Shown here in pieces: positions 45,321 to 54,306 of a DNA stretch of 64,000 bases (positions within the stretch are counted from its first letter, which is position 1; the number at the start of each line of letters is the position of its first letter). Origin of the DNA: Listeria ivanovii subsp. londoniensis (lineage in GTDB: Bacteria; Bacillota; Bacilli; Lactobacillales; Listeriaceae); contig NZ_CP009576.1 of the NCBI RefSeq assembly GCF_000763495.1, positions 506,001 to 570,000 of the forward strand. Reading direction: 5' to 3'. The notes beneath the pieces were generated by a model that saw only the letters and a list, made by a program, of their open reading frames with translations, did no database searches and was not told where the DNA came from. Position numbers and translations under genes: made by a program.

Positions 45321-47315
45321 ATGACAGATTATCCGAGTATTTTTGAACCACTAACAGTAAAACGCATGACGATTAAAAACCGCGTGATTATGCCACCAAT
45401 GGGTACTAACTTAGCTGGATTAAATGGCGAATTTTTAGAAGAACATATGGCTTATTATGAGCAAAGAGCAAAAGGCGGAACAGGACTTATTACCATTGAA
45501 AATGCTTGTGTCGATTTTCCTTATGGCACAAACGGGACAACGCAACTTCGAATTGATAACGACCAATATATCCCAGGTTTCTACAAACTAACGGAACGTC
45601 TTCACAAACATGGAACTTGTGTATCCATTCAAATCAATCATGCTGGAGCCTCGGCATATCCAGCTCGTTTAAACGGATTACAACCAGTTTCGGCATCTGA
45701 TATCCCGTCGAAAACTGGTGGTACGATTCCTCGTCCGCTAACGGTGGAAGAAATTTATGAAATCGTGGATAAATACGGCGCTGCAGCTAGACGAGCACAA
45801 CAGGCTGGTTTTGATGCAGTTGAAATCCACGGCGGTCACTCTTACTTGCTATGCCAATTTTTATCACCTCTTTATAATAAACGAACAGATGAATTTGGCG
45901 GAACAGCAGAAAACCGCGCTCGGATTGTAAAACTAATATTAGAAAAGGTTCGCGCTGAAGTTGGTCCATTTTTCCCTATCGTGCTTCGTTTTAGTGCTGA
46001 TGAGTTTGTGGATGGCGGAAATCATTTAGAAGATATTTTAGAATTACTAGATTATTGTCAAGAAGAAGCAGATATTTTAAATGTTTCAGCGGCAATTAAT
46101 GACAATTTATATTTACAAATCGACCAAATGAATTTAGAAGATGGCTGGAGAAGTTACTTAGCTAAAGCAGTCAAAGATAAATTCAATAAACCGACGATTA
46201 CTTCTGGAAACATTCGCAGTCCAAAAGCTGCGGAAAAAATCTTGTCAGAAGGTTATGCAGATTTACTTGCGATGGGGCGTGGCTTAATCGCTGAGCCTAA
46301 TTGGGTGAATAAAGTGGCAGCTGGTCAAGAAGAAATGCTCCGAAAATGTATTTCTTGTAATATCGGTTGCGCGGATCACCGCATTGCAAAATCAAAACCA
46401 ATTCGTTGTACCGTAAATCCGGATATTATCCATGAAGATAAATACAAAGAAACAAAAGTGACTCGTCCGACCAATGTCGTTGTTATCGGCGGTGGAACAG
46501 CAGGGCTTGAAGCAGCTTGTACGGCGGCCGAAGTTGGTTGCAATACAACACTAATTGAAGCAAATGAACAAACTGGAGGCTTAGCTCGCGAAATTGCCAA
46601 TCTTCCTGACAAAAAGAGAATTGCCGATTTCCCTAATTATTTAGCGAATCGAGCAGCAACACTAACCAATTTAAAAGTTATTACGGGCACTAAAGCTGAT
46701 ACTGCGCTTATTGATACATTTAATCCTGATGTGGTGGTTAACGCCACAGGATCCAAACCATTACTTCCACCAATTAAAGGTTTGTTAGACGTGATTGACA
46801 AAGAAGGCAGTAACGTTCATTCTATTTTTGGATTAATTTCGAATATAGAAGCGTTTACTGATTTTAGTAACAAGAAGGTCGCAGTTATCGGCGGTGGTGC
46901 AGTTGGTCTTGATGTAGTTGAGTACTTCTCAGAACGCGGCTCGGATGTTACAATTGTAGAAATGATGCCATTACTTGGGAAAGATTTAGATATGATAACG
47001 AGACTTTCGATGATGGATATTATTGAAAAAAATCAGGTTGATGTACAAACGGAAACAGCACTCACAGAAGTCGCAGCAGATCATTTTAAAGTGAAGCATG
47101 ATGGCGTAGATGCAGAGATTCCATTTGATTATGGTTTTGTCTGTCTAGGAATGCGTCCAGAACGACCATTAATGGAAGAACTTGCGGCATATGGACATGA
47201 AAAACAAATCGAAATCGTAAATATTGGCGATAGCGCAGCGACAAGAAAAATTTTGGAAGGCGTTCGCGAAGGTCGCAATATTTTAACCACTTTAGAAAAA
47301 ATCGGCTCTTTGTAA
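45321..47315 (+). CDS. Fe-S flavin NADH:ene-reductase (lmo0489-like)
   Basis: The protein has 664 residues. The N-terminal OYE TIM barrel has VKRMTIKNRVIMPPMGTN, HGGHSYL (HxxxY region) and active Cys/Tyr residues. A 4Fe-4S site follows, CISCNIGCADH plus a later RC (Cys-x2-Cys-x3-Cys-x11-Cys, about 345-363). FAD and NAD Rossmann motifs are VVVIGGGTAGLEAA and VAVIGGGAVGLDVV. This is the 2-enoate reductase/2,4-dienoyl-CoA reductase family. In a cluster with aroE and aroD it could reduce a dehydroquinate- or shikimate-derived ene. That substrate link is inference. Confidence 0.9.
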   Translation: MTDYPSIFEPLTVKRMTIKNRVIMPPMGTNLAGLNGEFLEEHMAYYEQRAKGGTGLITIENACVDFPYGTNGTTQLRIDNDQYIPGFYKLTERLHKHGTCVSIQINHAGASAYPARLNGLQPVSASDIPSKTGGTIPRPLTVEEIYEIVDKYGAAARRAQQAGFDAVEIHGGHSYLLCQFLSPLYNKRTDEFGGTAENRARIVKLILEKVRAEVGPFFPIVLRFSADEFVDGGNHLEDILELLDYCQEEADILNVSAAINDNLYLQIDQMNLEDGWRSYLAKAVKDKFNKPTITSGNIRSPKAAEKILSEGYADLLAMGRGLIAEPNWVNKVAAGQEEMLRKCISCNIGCADHRIAKSKPIRCTVNPDIIHEDKYKETKVTRPTNVVVIGGGTAGLEAACTAAEVGCNTTLIEANEQTGGLAREIANLPDKKRIADFPNYLANRAATLTNLKVITGTKADTALIDTFNPDVVVNATGSKPLLPPIKGLLDVIDKEGSNVHSIFGLISNIEAFTDFSNKKVAVIGGGAVGLDVVEYFSERGSDVTIVEMMPLLGKDLDMITRLSMMDIIEKNQVDVQTETALTEVAADHFKVKHDGVDAEIPFDYGFVCLGMRPERPLMEELAAYGHEKQIEIVNIGDSAATRKILEGVREGRNILTTLEKIGSL

Positions 47316-47322
47316 TCCGAAA

Positions 47323-47347
47323 TGGCAAGGCGAAATTCGTCTTGCCA
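47323..47347 (+). promoter_or_regulatory. Hairpin between ene-reductase and aroE
   Basis: TGGCAAGGCGAAATTCGTCT and the next TGCCA form a nearly perfect hairpin without a T run. It may affect mRNA stability or processing rather than ending transcription. Confidence 0.5.
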
Positions 47348-47414
47348 CATTCGCTCTTTATATAAGCTCATATTTTCACAAATAAATTTTATTTTGGAAA
47401 GGAACGATTTTATC

Positions 47415-48290
47415 ATGACAAACAAAATCACAGAACGAATTACAGGACACACAGAATTAATCGGGTTAATCGCTACACCAATTAGACACAGCTTATCTCC
47501 AACAATGCACAATGAAGCTTTTGCAAAACTAGGACTAGATTATGTATATCTTGCTTTTGAAGTTGGCGACAAAGAATTAAAAGATGTAGTACAAGGTTTC
47601 CGCGCTATGAACTTACGTGGTTGGAATGTATCCATGCCAAACAAAACAAATATCCATAAATACTTAGACAAATTATCCCCAGCAGCTGAACTTGTTGGTG
47701 CGGTAAACACAGTTGTTAATGATGATGGCGTTTTAACTGGTCATATCACAGACGGAACTGGCTATATGCGTGCGTTAAAAGAAGCTGGACATGACATTAT
47801 TGGCAAGAAAATGACGATTTGTGGCGCTGGCGGTGCGGCAACAGCAATTTGTATCCAAGCAGCACTAGACGGTGTGAAAGAAATCTCTATTTTCAACAGA
47901 AAAGACGATTTTTATGCAAATGCTGAAAAAACAGTAGAAAAAATCAATTCAAAAACAGATTGTAAAGCCCAATTATTTGATATTGAAGATGAAGAACAAT
48001 TACGCAAAGAAATTTCCGAAAGTGTTATTTTCACAAATGCGACTGGCGTTGGAATGAAACCTTTTGAAGGAGAGACGCTATTACCAAGCGCGGATATGTT
48101 GCGCCCAGAACTAATCGTGTCAGATGTTGTTTACAAACCAACGAAAACAAGATTACTTGAAATTGCAGAAGAGCAAGGCTGTCAAACGTTAAACGGTCTT
48201 GGAATGATGCTTTGGCAAGGTGCGAAAGCTTTTGAGATCTGGACACACAGAGAAATGCCAGTGGATTACATTAAAGAAATCCTATTTTAA
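47415..48290 (+). CDS. aroE: Shikimate/quinate dehydrogenase (AroE type)
   Basis: The protein has 291 residues. ATG 47415 is chosen; GGAAAGG precedes it. PIRHSLSPTMHNEAFAKLGLDYVYLAFEV (shikimate site), NVSMPNKT (Lys), DGTGYMRAL and GAGGAATAI (NADP) and DVVYKPTKTRLLEIA motifs are present. It interconverts dehydroshikimate and shikimate or quinate. Paired with aroD and the ene-reductase here, catabolic use is more likely than biosynthesis. Confidence 0.93.
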   Translation: MTNKITERITGHTELIGLIATPIRHSLSPTMHNEAFAKLGLDYVYLAFEVGDKELKDVVQGFRAMNLRGWNVSMPNKTNIHKYLDKLSPAAELVGAVNTVVNDDGVLTGHITDGTGYMRALKEAGHDIIGKKMTICGAGGAATAICIQAALDGVKEISIFNRKDDFYANAEKTVEKINSKTDCKAQLFDIEDEEQLRKEISESVIFTNATGVGMKPFEGETLLPSADMLRPELIVSDVVYKPTKTRLLEIAEEQGCQTLNGLGMMLWQGAKAFEIWTHREMPVDYIKEILF

Positions 48291-48355
48291 AAACTTGCAC
48301 TCTGAGAAAGTTATCGTTAATCTTAAGACATAATATCGAATGAGGAGAATTTCAG

Positions 48356-49114
48356 ATGAATAAAGTAGTCGTAAAAAATGTAACTTTTGGTGAAGGTGCG
48401 CCGAAAATTTGCGTACCAATGGTCGGTAAAACAATTCTTGCTTTAAAAGAAGAAGCGGAAATGTTAAAAACGATTGATTTAGATGTAGTAGAATGGCGTG
48501 TTGATTTCTTTGAAGGTGTGGAAGATTTAGCTAAAGTGGAAGAGGCTTTAACAGAAATTCGTGTTATTTTACCAGAAACACCAATTTTATTCACTTTCCG
48601 TAGTGCGAAAGAAGGCGGAGAATTAGCGGTTAGTGATGCATTTTACTTTGAACTAAACAAAACAATCGCTGCTACTAAAAAAGTAGACTTAGTAGATGTG
48701 GAACTTTTTAATGAAGAAGCAGATGTTGCCAGTCTTATTGAAACAGCACATAAAAACAATGTAAAAGTAGTCATGTCTAATCATGATTTTGATAAAACGC
48801 CTGCGAAAGAAGAAATTATTTCGCGTTTAACTCGAATGGAAGCACTCGGAGCAGACCTTCCAAAAATCGCAGTTATGCCAAAATCAGCAGCAGACGTGCT
48901 AACATTACTTTCTGCTACTAATGAAGTATTCGAAAAAGTCAACCAACCAATTATTACTATGTCAATGGCGGGAACTGGTGTGATTAGCCGCCTTGCTGGA
49001 GAAGTATTTGGTTCTGCGATGACCTTTGGAGCTGCGAAAAAAGCATCTGCTCCTGGTCAAATTGATGTCAATGAACTGCGCCATGTGCTAGATTTATTGC
49101 ATAAACAATTTTAA
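48356..49114 (+). CDS. aroD: Type I 3-dehydroquinate dehydratase
   Basis: The protein has 252 residues. Motifs: VEWRVDFFE, FTFRSAKEGG, MSNHDFDKTP (catalytic His) and IAVMPKSAADVL (Schiff-base Lys), ending in SMAGTGVISRLAGEVFGSAMTFGAAKKASAPGQI-type strand. It dehydrates 3-dehydroquinate to 3-dehydroshikimate. ATG 48356 with GAGGAG. A long terminator closes the cluster at 49120-49167. Confidence 0.95.
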   Translation: MNKVVVKNVTFGEGAPKICVPMVGKTILALKEEAEMLKTIDLDVVEWRVDFFEGVEDLAKVEEALTEIRVILPETPILFTFRSAKEGGELAVSDAFYFELNKTIAATKKVDLVDVELFNEEADVASLIETAHKNNVKVVMSNHDFDKTPAKEEIISRLTRMEALGADLPKIAVMPKSAADVLTLLSATNEVFEKVNQPIITMSMAGTGVISRLAGEVFGSAMTFGAAKKASAPGQIDVNELRHVLDLLHKQF

Positions 49115-49119
49115 TCATG

Positions 49120-49167
49120 TGAAAAACAGAAACCTCTTTTGTTCTAAAAGGAGATTTCTGTTTTTTT
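49120..49167 (+). terminator. Terminator after aroD
   Basis: AAAAACAGAAACCTCTTTT pairs with AAAAGGAGATTTCTGTTTTTTT. Confidence 0.9.
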
Positions 49168-49234
49168 GTGCGGACTATCTTCTAAGTTTTTTGTTATAAT
49201 AAAGAATCAGGAAAATTAAAGGAGACGGAACTTA

Positions 49235-49831
49235 GTGAAGAAGAAATTACTTTTTTTAGGCGATAGTGTCACAGATGCAGGAAGAGACTTTGCGGATGGG
49301 TATGATTTAGGTCAGGGATATGTAAAATATATTACGGATAGCTTGAAAGCAGAAGACGTGACGGTTTTAAATCGTGGTGTTAGTGCGAACCGGGTGGTGG
49401 ATTTACATCGTCGTCTTGATGCGGATGCGATAGAACTCGCACCAGATGTTGTGACAATTTTAATTGGGATAAATGATACTTGGTTTAGTTTTAGCAGATG
49501 GGAAGATACATCTGTTACTGCCTTTAAGGAAGTTTACCGGGTGATTTTAACACGAATTAAAGCGGAAACTAAAGCTGAAATCGTATTAATGGAACCATTT
49601 GTTTTACCTTATCCAGAAGATAGAAAAGCTTGGCGCGGCGATCTAGATCCGAAAATTGGTGCGGTGCGTGAACTTGCAGCTGAATTTGGCGCAACACTTA
49701 TTCCGCTCGATGGCCTAATGAATGCTTTAGCTGTGAAACACGGTCCAACTTATTTGGCAGAAGACGGTGTGCATCCTACTAAATCGGGACACGAGGCAAT
49801 AGCTTCGATTTGGCTAGAATTTACAAAATAA
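49235..49831 (+). CDS. SGNH/GDSL-family hydrolase
   Basis: The protein has 198 residues and a GTG start after AAAGGAG. Block I is FLGDSVTDAGRD (nucleophilic Ser), block III IGINDTW, block V DGVHPTKSGHEAIA (Asp and His). It is a small esterase or lipase-type hydrolase without a signal peptide. The substrate is unknown. Confidence 0.9.
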   Translation: MKKKLLFLGDSVTDAGRDFADGYDLGQGYVKYITDSLKAEDVTVLNRGVSANRVVDLHRRLDADAIELAPDVVTILIGINDTWFSFSRWEDTSVTAFKEVYRVILTRIKAETKAEIVLMEPFVLPYPEDRKAWRGDLDPKIGAVRELAAEFGATLIPLDGLMNALAVKHGPTYLAEDGVHPTKSGHEAIASIWLEFTK

Positions 49832-49834
49832 GTC

Positions 49835-49863
49835 TTTACAGAGAATTTTATCCATGCTATAGT
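49835..49863 (+). promoter_or_regulatory. SigA promoter of candidate ncRNA
   Basis: TTTACA (49835-49840), 17-nt spacer, TATAGT (49858-49863). Confidence 0.7.
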
Positions 49864-49868
49864 TGATT

Positions 49869-49994
49869 CTATGCGATGAGCCTACAAGCAGTGACTTAAG
49901 TATCACTGCCCCATTTTCCGCATTATAGCTTTGTGGAAGGCTGCGGAAGATGACGCTATGAAATACTCCTTATTAATTTAAGGGGTATTTTTTT
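49869..49994 (+). ncRNA. Candidate structured small RNA
   Basis: A good promoter ends 6 nt upstream, and an intrinsic terminator (AATACTCCTT paired with AAGGGGTATT plus T run) ends near 49994. The middle has hairpins GCAGTGA/TCACTGC and TTCCGCA/TGCGGAA, separated by a CCCC-containing single strand. There is no ORF of note. It lies between an SGNH hydrolase and a DUF896 gene. A riboswitch or leader for the downstream gene is the alternative. I do not recognise it as a named RNA. Confidence 0.6.
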
Positions 49995-50084
49995 ATAAAA
50001 AGCATAAGTTTGACTTTTTCTGACCTTTGTATTATAATTTTGTTAGTTACTTATTAAAAGTAACAATATGATAGGAGGGATAGC

Positions 50085-50309
50085 ATGAAATTGTTATTAA
50101 AAAATATAAATGAATTAGCTGCAAAACAAAAGAATGAAGGATTAACTGACTTTGAAAAAGAAAGACAAGCTGTCCTCCGTCAAGAATATTTACAAAAAAT
50201 CAGAGGGACAGTACAAGATAATTTACATCATGTGACTATCATCGACCCATTAGGCGACGATGTAACCCCTAAAAAATTAAAAGCAATTCAAGCCGAATTA
50301 AGAGGCTGA
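50085..50309 (+). CDS. DUF896 (YnzC-like) protein
   Basis: The protein has 74 residues. The family signature NINELAAKQKNEGLTDFEKERQAVLRQEYL is a helix pair seen in YnzC-type proteins. GGAGGG precedes ATG 50085. Function unknown. Confidence 0.88.
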   Translation: MKLLLKNINELAAKQKNEGLTDFEKERQAVLRQEYLQKIRGTVQDNLHHVTIIDPLGDDVTPKKLKAIQAELRG

Positions 50310-50314
50310 TAGAA

Positions 50315-50359
50315 TAATAAAACCACCTAAAATCCATATTTTTAGGTGGTTTATTTTTT
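50315..50359. terminator. Terminator after DUF896 gene
   Basis: AATAAAACCACCTAAAA pairs with TTTAGGTGGTTTATT, T-rich after. Confidence 0.88.
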
Positions 50360-50467
50360 GCAACCAGGTACTGCAATAGCAATAAACCTTTATAGCTAGT
50401 AGACAATGTTTGGACAGTTCTATATAATAATAAGGAGAAGAAATCAGCACGGCGGAAGGAGATAGCA

Positions 50468-51403
50468 ATGGCAGGCAAAATGAAACTTTTTTCTGTGACG
50501 AGTGAGAGACCACTTGCAACAAAAATTGCAGATTATCTAGATATACCTTTATGTGAGGTGGAGCTCCAGAAATTTAGTGATGGAGAAGTGAAGATTAATA
50601 TTGAGGAGAGTATTCGCGGGACTAACGCGTATGTAGTTCAATCAATGAACGCAAACGTGAATGAACGCCTAATGGAGCTTTTAATTATGGTCGATGCTTT
50701 AAAACGAGCTTCAGTTCACTCGATCAATATAATCATGCCGTATTATGGCTATGCTCGTCAAGACAGGAAAGCACGCTCAAGAGAACCTATAACCGCCAAA
50801 TTAATGGCAAACTTAATTTGGCGTGCCGGTGCAGATCGTTTGATTACGGTAGATTTACACGCAGCGCAAATTCAAGGCTTTTTCAATATTCCAATTGATC
50901 ACCTTTCAGCAGTTCCGCTAATTGGCGACTATTTAATTGAAAAATACGGAGATGAAGATGTCGTTGTAGTGGCACCAGATCATAGCGGTGTAGTTCGGGC
51001 GCGTAGAATTGCCGACCGACTAGACGCGCCAATTGCCATTTTAAATCGTAAACCAAGACCGCACGAAGACGAAATCATGAGCGTCATTGGTGATGTGAAA
51101 GGTAAAGTTGCCATTGTGGTGGATGATATTATTGATACCGGTGTTCGCGCAACGACCTCGGCTGATGTTCTATTAGAAAAAGGCGCTGTAGAAGTAATCG
51201 CTTGTGCAACTCATTCAGTTATGGCTGGAGATGCAATAGAACGATTACAAAACTCACCAATCAAAGAAATAATTACATCCGACTCCATCGACCTTCCAGA
51301 AGATAAACAGTTCGATAAACTAACAACTATCTCCATCGGTCGCATCTTAGGCCGAGCAATCGAAGGCGTTCAAGAAAATCGCTCATTGCATCCACTTTTT
51401 TAA
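50468..51403 (+). CDS. prs: Ribose-phosphate pyrophosphokinase (second copy type)
   Basis: The protein has 311 residues. It makes PRPP from ribose-5-phosphate and [36 protein letters not shown] (ATP/Mg), [13 protein letters not shown] and [13 protein letters not shown] (PRPP loop) are all intact. Listeria has another prs elsewhere, as I recall; this copy would be lmo0509. GAAGGAG precedes ATG 50468. A small terminator follows at 51429-51462. Confidence 0.95.
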   Translation: MAGKMKLFSVTSERPLATKIADYLDIPLCEVELQKFSDGEVKINIEESIRGTNAYVVQSMNANVNERLMELLIMVDALKRASVHSINIIMPYYGYARQDRKARSREPITAKLMANLIWRAGADRLITVDLHAAQIQGFFNIPIDHLSAVPLIGDYLIEKYGDEDVVVVAPDHSGVVRARRIADRLDAPIAILNRKPRPHEDEIMSVIGDVKGKVAIVVDDIIDTGVRATTSADVLLEKGAVEVIACATHSVMAGDAIERLQNSPIKEIITSDSIDLPEDKQFDKLTTISIGRILGRAIEGVQENRSLHPLF

Positions 51404-51428
51404 GGAAATTAATAGTAAGAAATCGGGA

Positions 51429-51462
51429 ACAGTGCTTCTATTGAGGCGCTGTTTTTTTATAA
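51429..51462 (+). terminator. Terminator after prs
   Basis: AACAGTGC pairs with GCGCTGTTTTTTT. Confidence 0.78.
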
Positions 51463-51497
51463 ACTAGTCCGCCAGTAGTGCAGAAAAAAGGGAAGGT

Positions 51498-51649
51498 CGA
51501 CAGAAAAACGGGATTGACTGTGAAAGAATGAGTTTGGAGATTTTAAAATTAGTTATTAGTAGTTAGACATTCAAATTTCACTCGATTCTAAGAAAATCGA
51601 CAAAAATAGGCGCTTAAGGTAAGATGGGAGTAAGGAAAAAATGAAGCGG
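51498..51649 (+). promoter_or_regulatory. CRISPR leader of rliB-like locus
   Basis: This 152-nt segment starts CGACAG and carries GGTAAGATGGGAGT at 51618-51631, 18 nt before the repeat. The same layout, including the 120-nt distance between these two landmarks, precedes the large array at 57715. It lies next to prs, as rliB does in L. monocytogenes. Confidence 0.82.
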
Positions 51650-51678
51650 GTTTTAATTACTTATTGTGAAATGTAAAT
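51650..51678 (+). CRISPR. rliB-like locus with one repeat
   Basis: A single 29-nt repeat, GTTTTAATTACTTATTGTGA and the next AATGTAAAT, differs from the large array's repeat by one base (T for C at position 8). No second repeat follows, so the locus holds no spacer pair. L. monocytogenes rliB has five repeats as I recall, processed by PNPase without adjacent cas genes. This looks like a collapsed form. Confidence 0.8.
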
Positions 51679-51755
51679 TTGTCTAACCTTCAAACATATC
51701 TACAATATTGACCAACTCAAAAACAACAAGAATACATAAAAAGGAGGAAACACCA

Positions 51756-52343
51756 ATGGAAAAAGCGTTTTTCCCCGTCCTATTGGTACTGATTCTACTA
51801 GCCAGTTGCTCTTCACAAAATGAAGTCCTATCCCCAAATACCAAAATTCATAAAAATAGTATTATTAAAGCTGATTATAAGATACCACAAAATCTAGCAG
51901 AGTTAGAATCAGACAGCGAAGATATTGTCCAAGTAAAATTAATACGAAATAAAGAAATTAGTAAAGGAAACAACGGCACCATAACGGAAGTAGAAATAAT
52001 CAAAAACTACAAAGGCAGTTTTGAACTTGGTGAAAAAATAGCTATTTCAGAACCGTGGTTGTTAACTTCAGGAGAATATCAAGCGGTAGAAAATTACATT
52101 GCACTCGAAAAAGGACAAGAATATATCCTATTTTTAAATGGCGGACATGATACGGATAAAGTAAGCTCGATTACGAGTTTAGGTTATGGTAAATATAATA
52201 AAACACTACTGGAGCAAAAAAACGACATGAATCATTTCCATACGGTAGGTGAAGTGCAAAAATATGATTTTATTTCGGATTTAGAGGAAGATATCATCAA
52301 ATACCAAGAAGTAAAAAATGAGGTGTTAAAAAAATATAATTGA
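51756..52343 (+). CDS. Lipoprotein of unknown function
   Basis: The protein has 195 residues. ATG 51756 is chosen for AAAAAGGAGG. Lipobox LLASCSS gives a membrane-anchored lipoprotein. The rest is a small polar beta-type domain (EIIKNYKGSFELGEKIAISEPWLL). No family is recognised beyond a resemblance to secreted Listeria lipoproteins. It is not obviously linked to its neighbours. Confidence 0.78.
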   Translation: MEKAFFPVLLVLILLASCSSQNEVLSPNTKIHKNSIIKADYKIPQNLAELESDSEDIVQVKLIRNKEISKGNNGTITEVEIIKNYKGSFELGEKIAISEPWLLTSGEYQAVENYIALEKGQEYILFLNGGHDTDKVSSITSLGYGKYNKTLLEQKNDMNHFHTVGEVQKYDFISDLEEDIIKYQEVKNEVLKKYN

Positions 52344-52412
52344 ACAAAAAGCGCTAGTTGCGAAAAGATGCTTTTTCCTTCATAATAGGAAAAAATGGCG
52401 GGAGATGATGAT

Positions 52413-53093
52413 TTGCTTATTGACGTTTTACAACATGTGCCACACGAAGGACCAGGACTTATCGCGAAATGGGCGAAAGAAAATCAACATCAATTAAAGA
52501 TGCATTATTTGTATAATAAAAGCAATCAACTTCCAACCAATTCAGAATTTCTGGTTGTGCTTGGAGGACCAATGGGAGTAAACGACACAGCTGAATTTCC
52601 TTGGTTAAAAGAAGAACGCGATTTAATCAAACAATTAATAAACCAAGAAAAACCTGTTTTTGGTATTTGCCTCGGTGCTCAACAAATTGCAACTGCATTA
52701 GGAAGTAATATTTCTATAAATGAGGAAAAAGAAGCAGGCTGGTTCCCAGTTAATCGAACCTCCACTAAACTACCTTTTTTTTCAGAAAAGCTTGATGTCT
52801 TCCATTGGCACCAGGAAACTTTCTCCTTACCAAATGGAGCGACCCGTTTATTTAGTAGTGAAGGTTGTGTGAACCAAGGTTTTTTATACGGCGAAAAAGT
52901 CATTGGACTGCAATTTCATTTTGAAATGGAAAAAGCGGAGATAGAGACGATTTTGCAAATTGATGAGGAATTCATTACTCCGGGAAAATTTGTTCAAAGC
53001 GTCGTCGAAATGCGAGAAAGAAATGTGCCAGAAAATAATAAACAAATGTTAGAAGCGATTTTAGATTATTTAATAGCAGAAAAAAACATCTGA
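52413..53093 (+). CDS. Class I glutamine amidotransferase
   Basis: About 226 residues from TTG 52413, whose GGGAG lies 9 nt before and which begins IDVLQHVPHEGPG as related proteins do; ATG 52395 is the alternative. LGGPMGV, FGICLGAQQIATALG (Cys nucleophile) and LQFHFEMEKAEI (His, Glu) make an intact GATase1 triad. It belongs to the stand-alone GMP-synthase-like class of unknown substrate. Confidence 0.83.
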   Translation: MLIDVLQHVPHEGPGLIAKWAKENQHQLKMHYLYNKSNQLPTNSEFLVVLGGPMGVNDTAEFPWLKEERDLIKQLINQEKPVFGICLGAQQIATALGSNISINEEKEAGWFPVNRTSTKLPFFSEKLDVFHWHQETFSLPNGATRLFSSEGCVNQGFLYGEKVIGLQFHFEMEKAEIETILQIDEEFITPGKFVQSVVEMRERNVPENNKQMLEAILDYLIAEKNI

Positions 53094-53114
53094 GCCAAGT
53101 CAGATGTTTTTTTT
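53083..53114. terminator. Terminator overlapping the amidotransferase stop
   Basis: AACATCTGA pairs with TCAGATGTT with a T run, between convergent genes. Confidence 0.82.
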
Positions 53115-53472
53115 AATATCCTGTTTCCACAGAAGCATTGACGATATACATTAAATCATTTTTGTCTTCTTTATCTTCTAAGAAAATTCCGCTAGTTGTG
53201 AGCATTCCACCAGTCATTGTTTCAATCGTCACTGTACCATAAGGAATAATCGCGCGAATAACTTCCTCATCTAATTTATCCGCATCACAAGGTAACGCGA
53301 GTTTGATATTAACCACCATATTCTCTAAACGGTTCTCTGGAAGTTGACTACGAATGCCAGGCATTGAGTTAGTGAAGATAGCATTTCTTACTGCTCGTTC
53401 AGCTGCTTTCGTGATGCTTTGGCCATGAACATCTACCCCAAAACCAGTTTGAATAAATAACAATTTTTCCAA
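53113..53472 (-). CDS. Lin0512 family protein
   Basis: The protein has 119 residues. The family, named after the L. innocua gene, is small and of unknown function. FIQTGFGVDVHGQSITKAAERAVRNAI and MTGGMLTTSGIFLED are its conserved parts. It is 6 nt from the MarR gene upstream on the same strand, so the two are an operon. Confidence 0.88.
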   Translation of the reverse strand: MEKLLFIQTGFGVDVHGQSITKAAERAVRNAIFTNSMPGIRSQLPENRLENMVVNIKLALPCDADKLDEEVIRAIIPYGTVTIETMTGGMLTTSGIFLEDKEDKNDLMYIVNASVETGY

Positions 53473-53478
53473 TTTAAC

Positions 53479-53937
53479 TCACTCCTTAAAATCTTTAATA
53501 AGTGCAGCGCCAGGACGATTTTTCGCATAACCTTCCATTACTTCAGTAAAATAATTCCCATTCGTATCAGAGGATTCTACGAAGATTTGTGCCATTTGTT
53601 TGCGCTGTGCGGCACCAAGTTCATTTTCTAATTCCTTACCAGCTGGTGTTAAAAAAATACAACGTTGCCTTTTATCTTGAGTACCTTGTTCGATTGTAAG
53701 CAGTTGGCGTTCTTTCAATTCAGCAAGCGGTTGGTGTAAAGCTTGTTTGGAAATTTCTAGAAATGTCAAAAGCTCGTTGATTGTAAGACCTGGCATTCTT
53801 GCTGTGAAAAAGAGAATCCGGTGGTGTAGTCTTTTCAGTGAATGTTTCGCAATTATCAAATCTGCTGTTTCGGTAAAAGCCTTATAACCAAAATAAAATA
53901 AAGCAATTTGTTGATTCATGCTTTGTTCATTGTTCAT
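53479..53937 (-). CDS. MarR-family transcriptional regulator
   Basis: The protein has 152 residues. The start at 53937 has AAGGGG upstream. A winged HTH (LTINELLTFLEISKQALHQPLAELKERQLL, with a DKRQR wing) is typical of MarR. It probably controls the Lin0512 gene and itself. The ligand is unknown. Confidence 0.88.
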   Translation of the reverse strand: MNNEQSMNQQIALFYFGYKAFTETADLIIAKHSLKRLHHRILFFTARMPGLTINELLTFLEISKQALHQPLAELKERQLLTIEQGTQDKRQRCIFLTPAGKELENELGAAQRKQMAQIFVESSDTNGNYFTEVMEGYAKNRPGAALIKDFKE

Positions 53938-54196
53938 AAATAATACCCCTTTTTCTGTCAATATCAACAGTATAGCATAAATTCAGGTCTGGAATAACTG
54001 TTAAGATATCTATTTTTCGTTATAATCCTAAAGTCTCTAGTGAGTTTAAATAAGGAAATTTTGCCGATTTTATTAGCTCTATTTTTAAATTTGTGTCTAA
54101 TTTGTTACGTAGTTATAATTTTCTGTCAATTTAAAAACGAAAAGAAATCGCTTAACTGAAAGGTTTAAAGGCAATCTTATTATTTTAATTTCAATA

Positions 54197-54212
54197 GAGT
54201 GAATATTCACTC
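54197..54212. promoter_or_regulatory. Palindromic operator candidate GAGTGAATATTCACTC
   Basis: A perfect 16-bp palindrome lies 33 nt before the internalin -35. TGAATATTCA-type cores are common TetR-family sites. No TetR gene is nearby. The regulator is unknown. Confidence 0.55.
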
Positions 54213-54244
54213 AAGAAAGAATTGCTTTTCCTGCTCAAAATGTA

Positions 54245-54273
54245 TTGTTAGTTGTTTTCGCCGACTGTATACT
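54245..54273 (+). promoter_or_regulatory. SigA promoter of LPXTG internalin
   Basis: TTGTTA (54245-54250), 17 nt, TATACT (54268-54273). Confidence 0.65.
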
Positions 54274-54306
54274 TTGGATAATAAATGGAGCGACAAGGAG
54301 AGAATT

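Larger units (their letters stand above)
53938..54306. other. Divergent control region between MarR and LPXTG internalin
   Basis: About 370 nt without a gene. It holds a 16-bp perfect palindrome at 54197-54212 and a promoter at 54245-54273. Otherwise AT-rich; nothing else seen. Confidence 0.6.

Noticed and set aside
54199-54306. Extended N terminus of the LPXTG internalin
   Set aside because: The open frame crosses the promoter and lacks a ribosome site; ATG 54307 begins a proper signal peptide.
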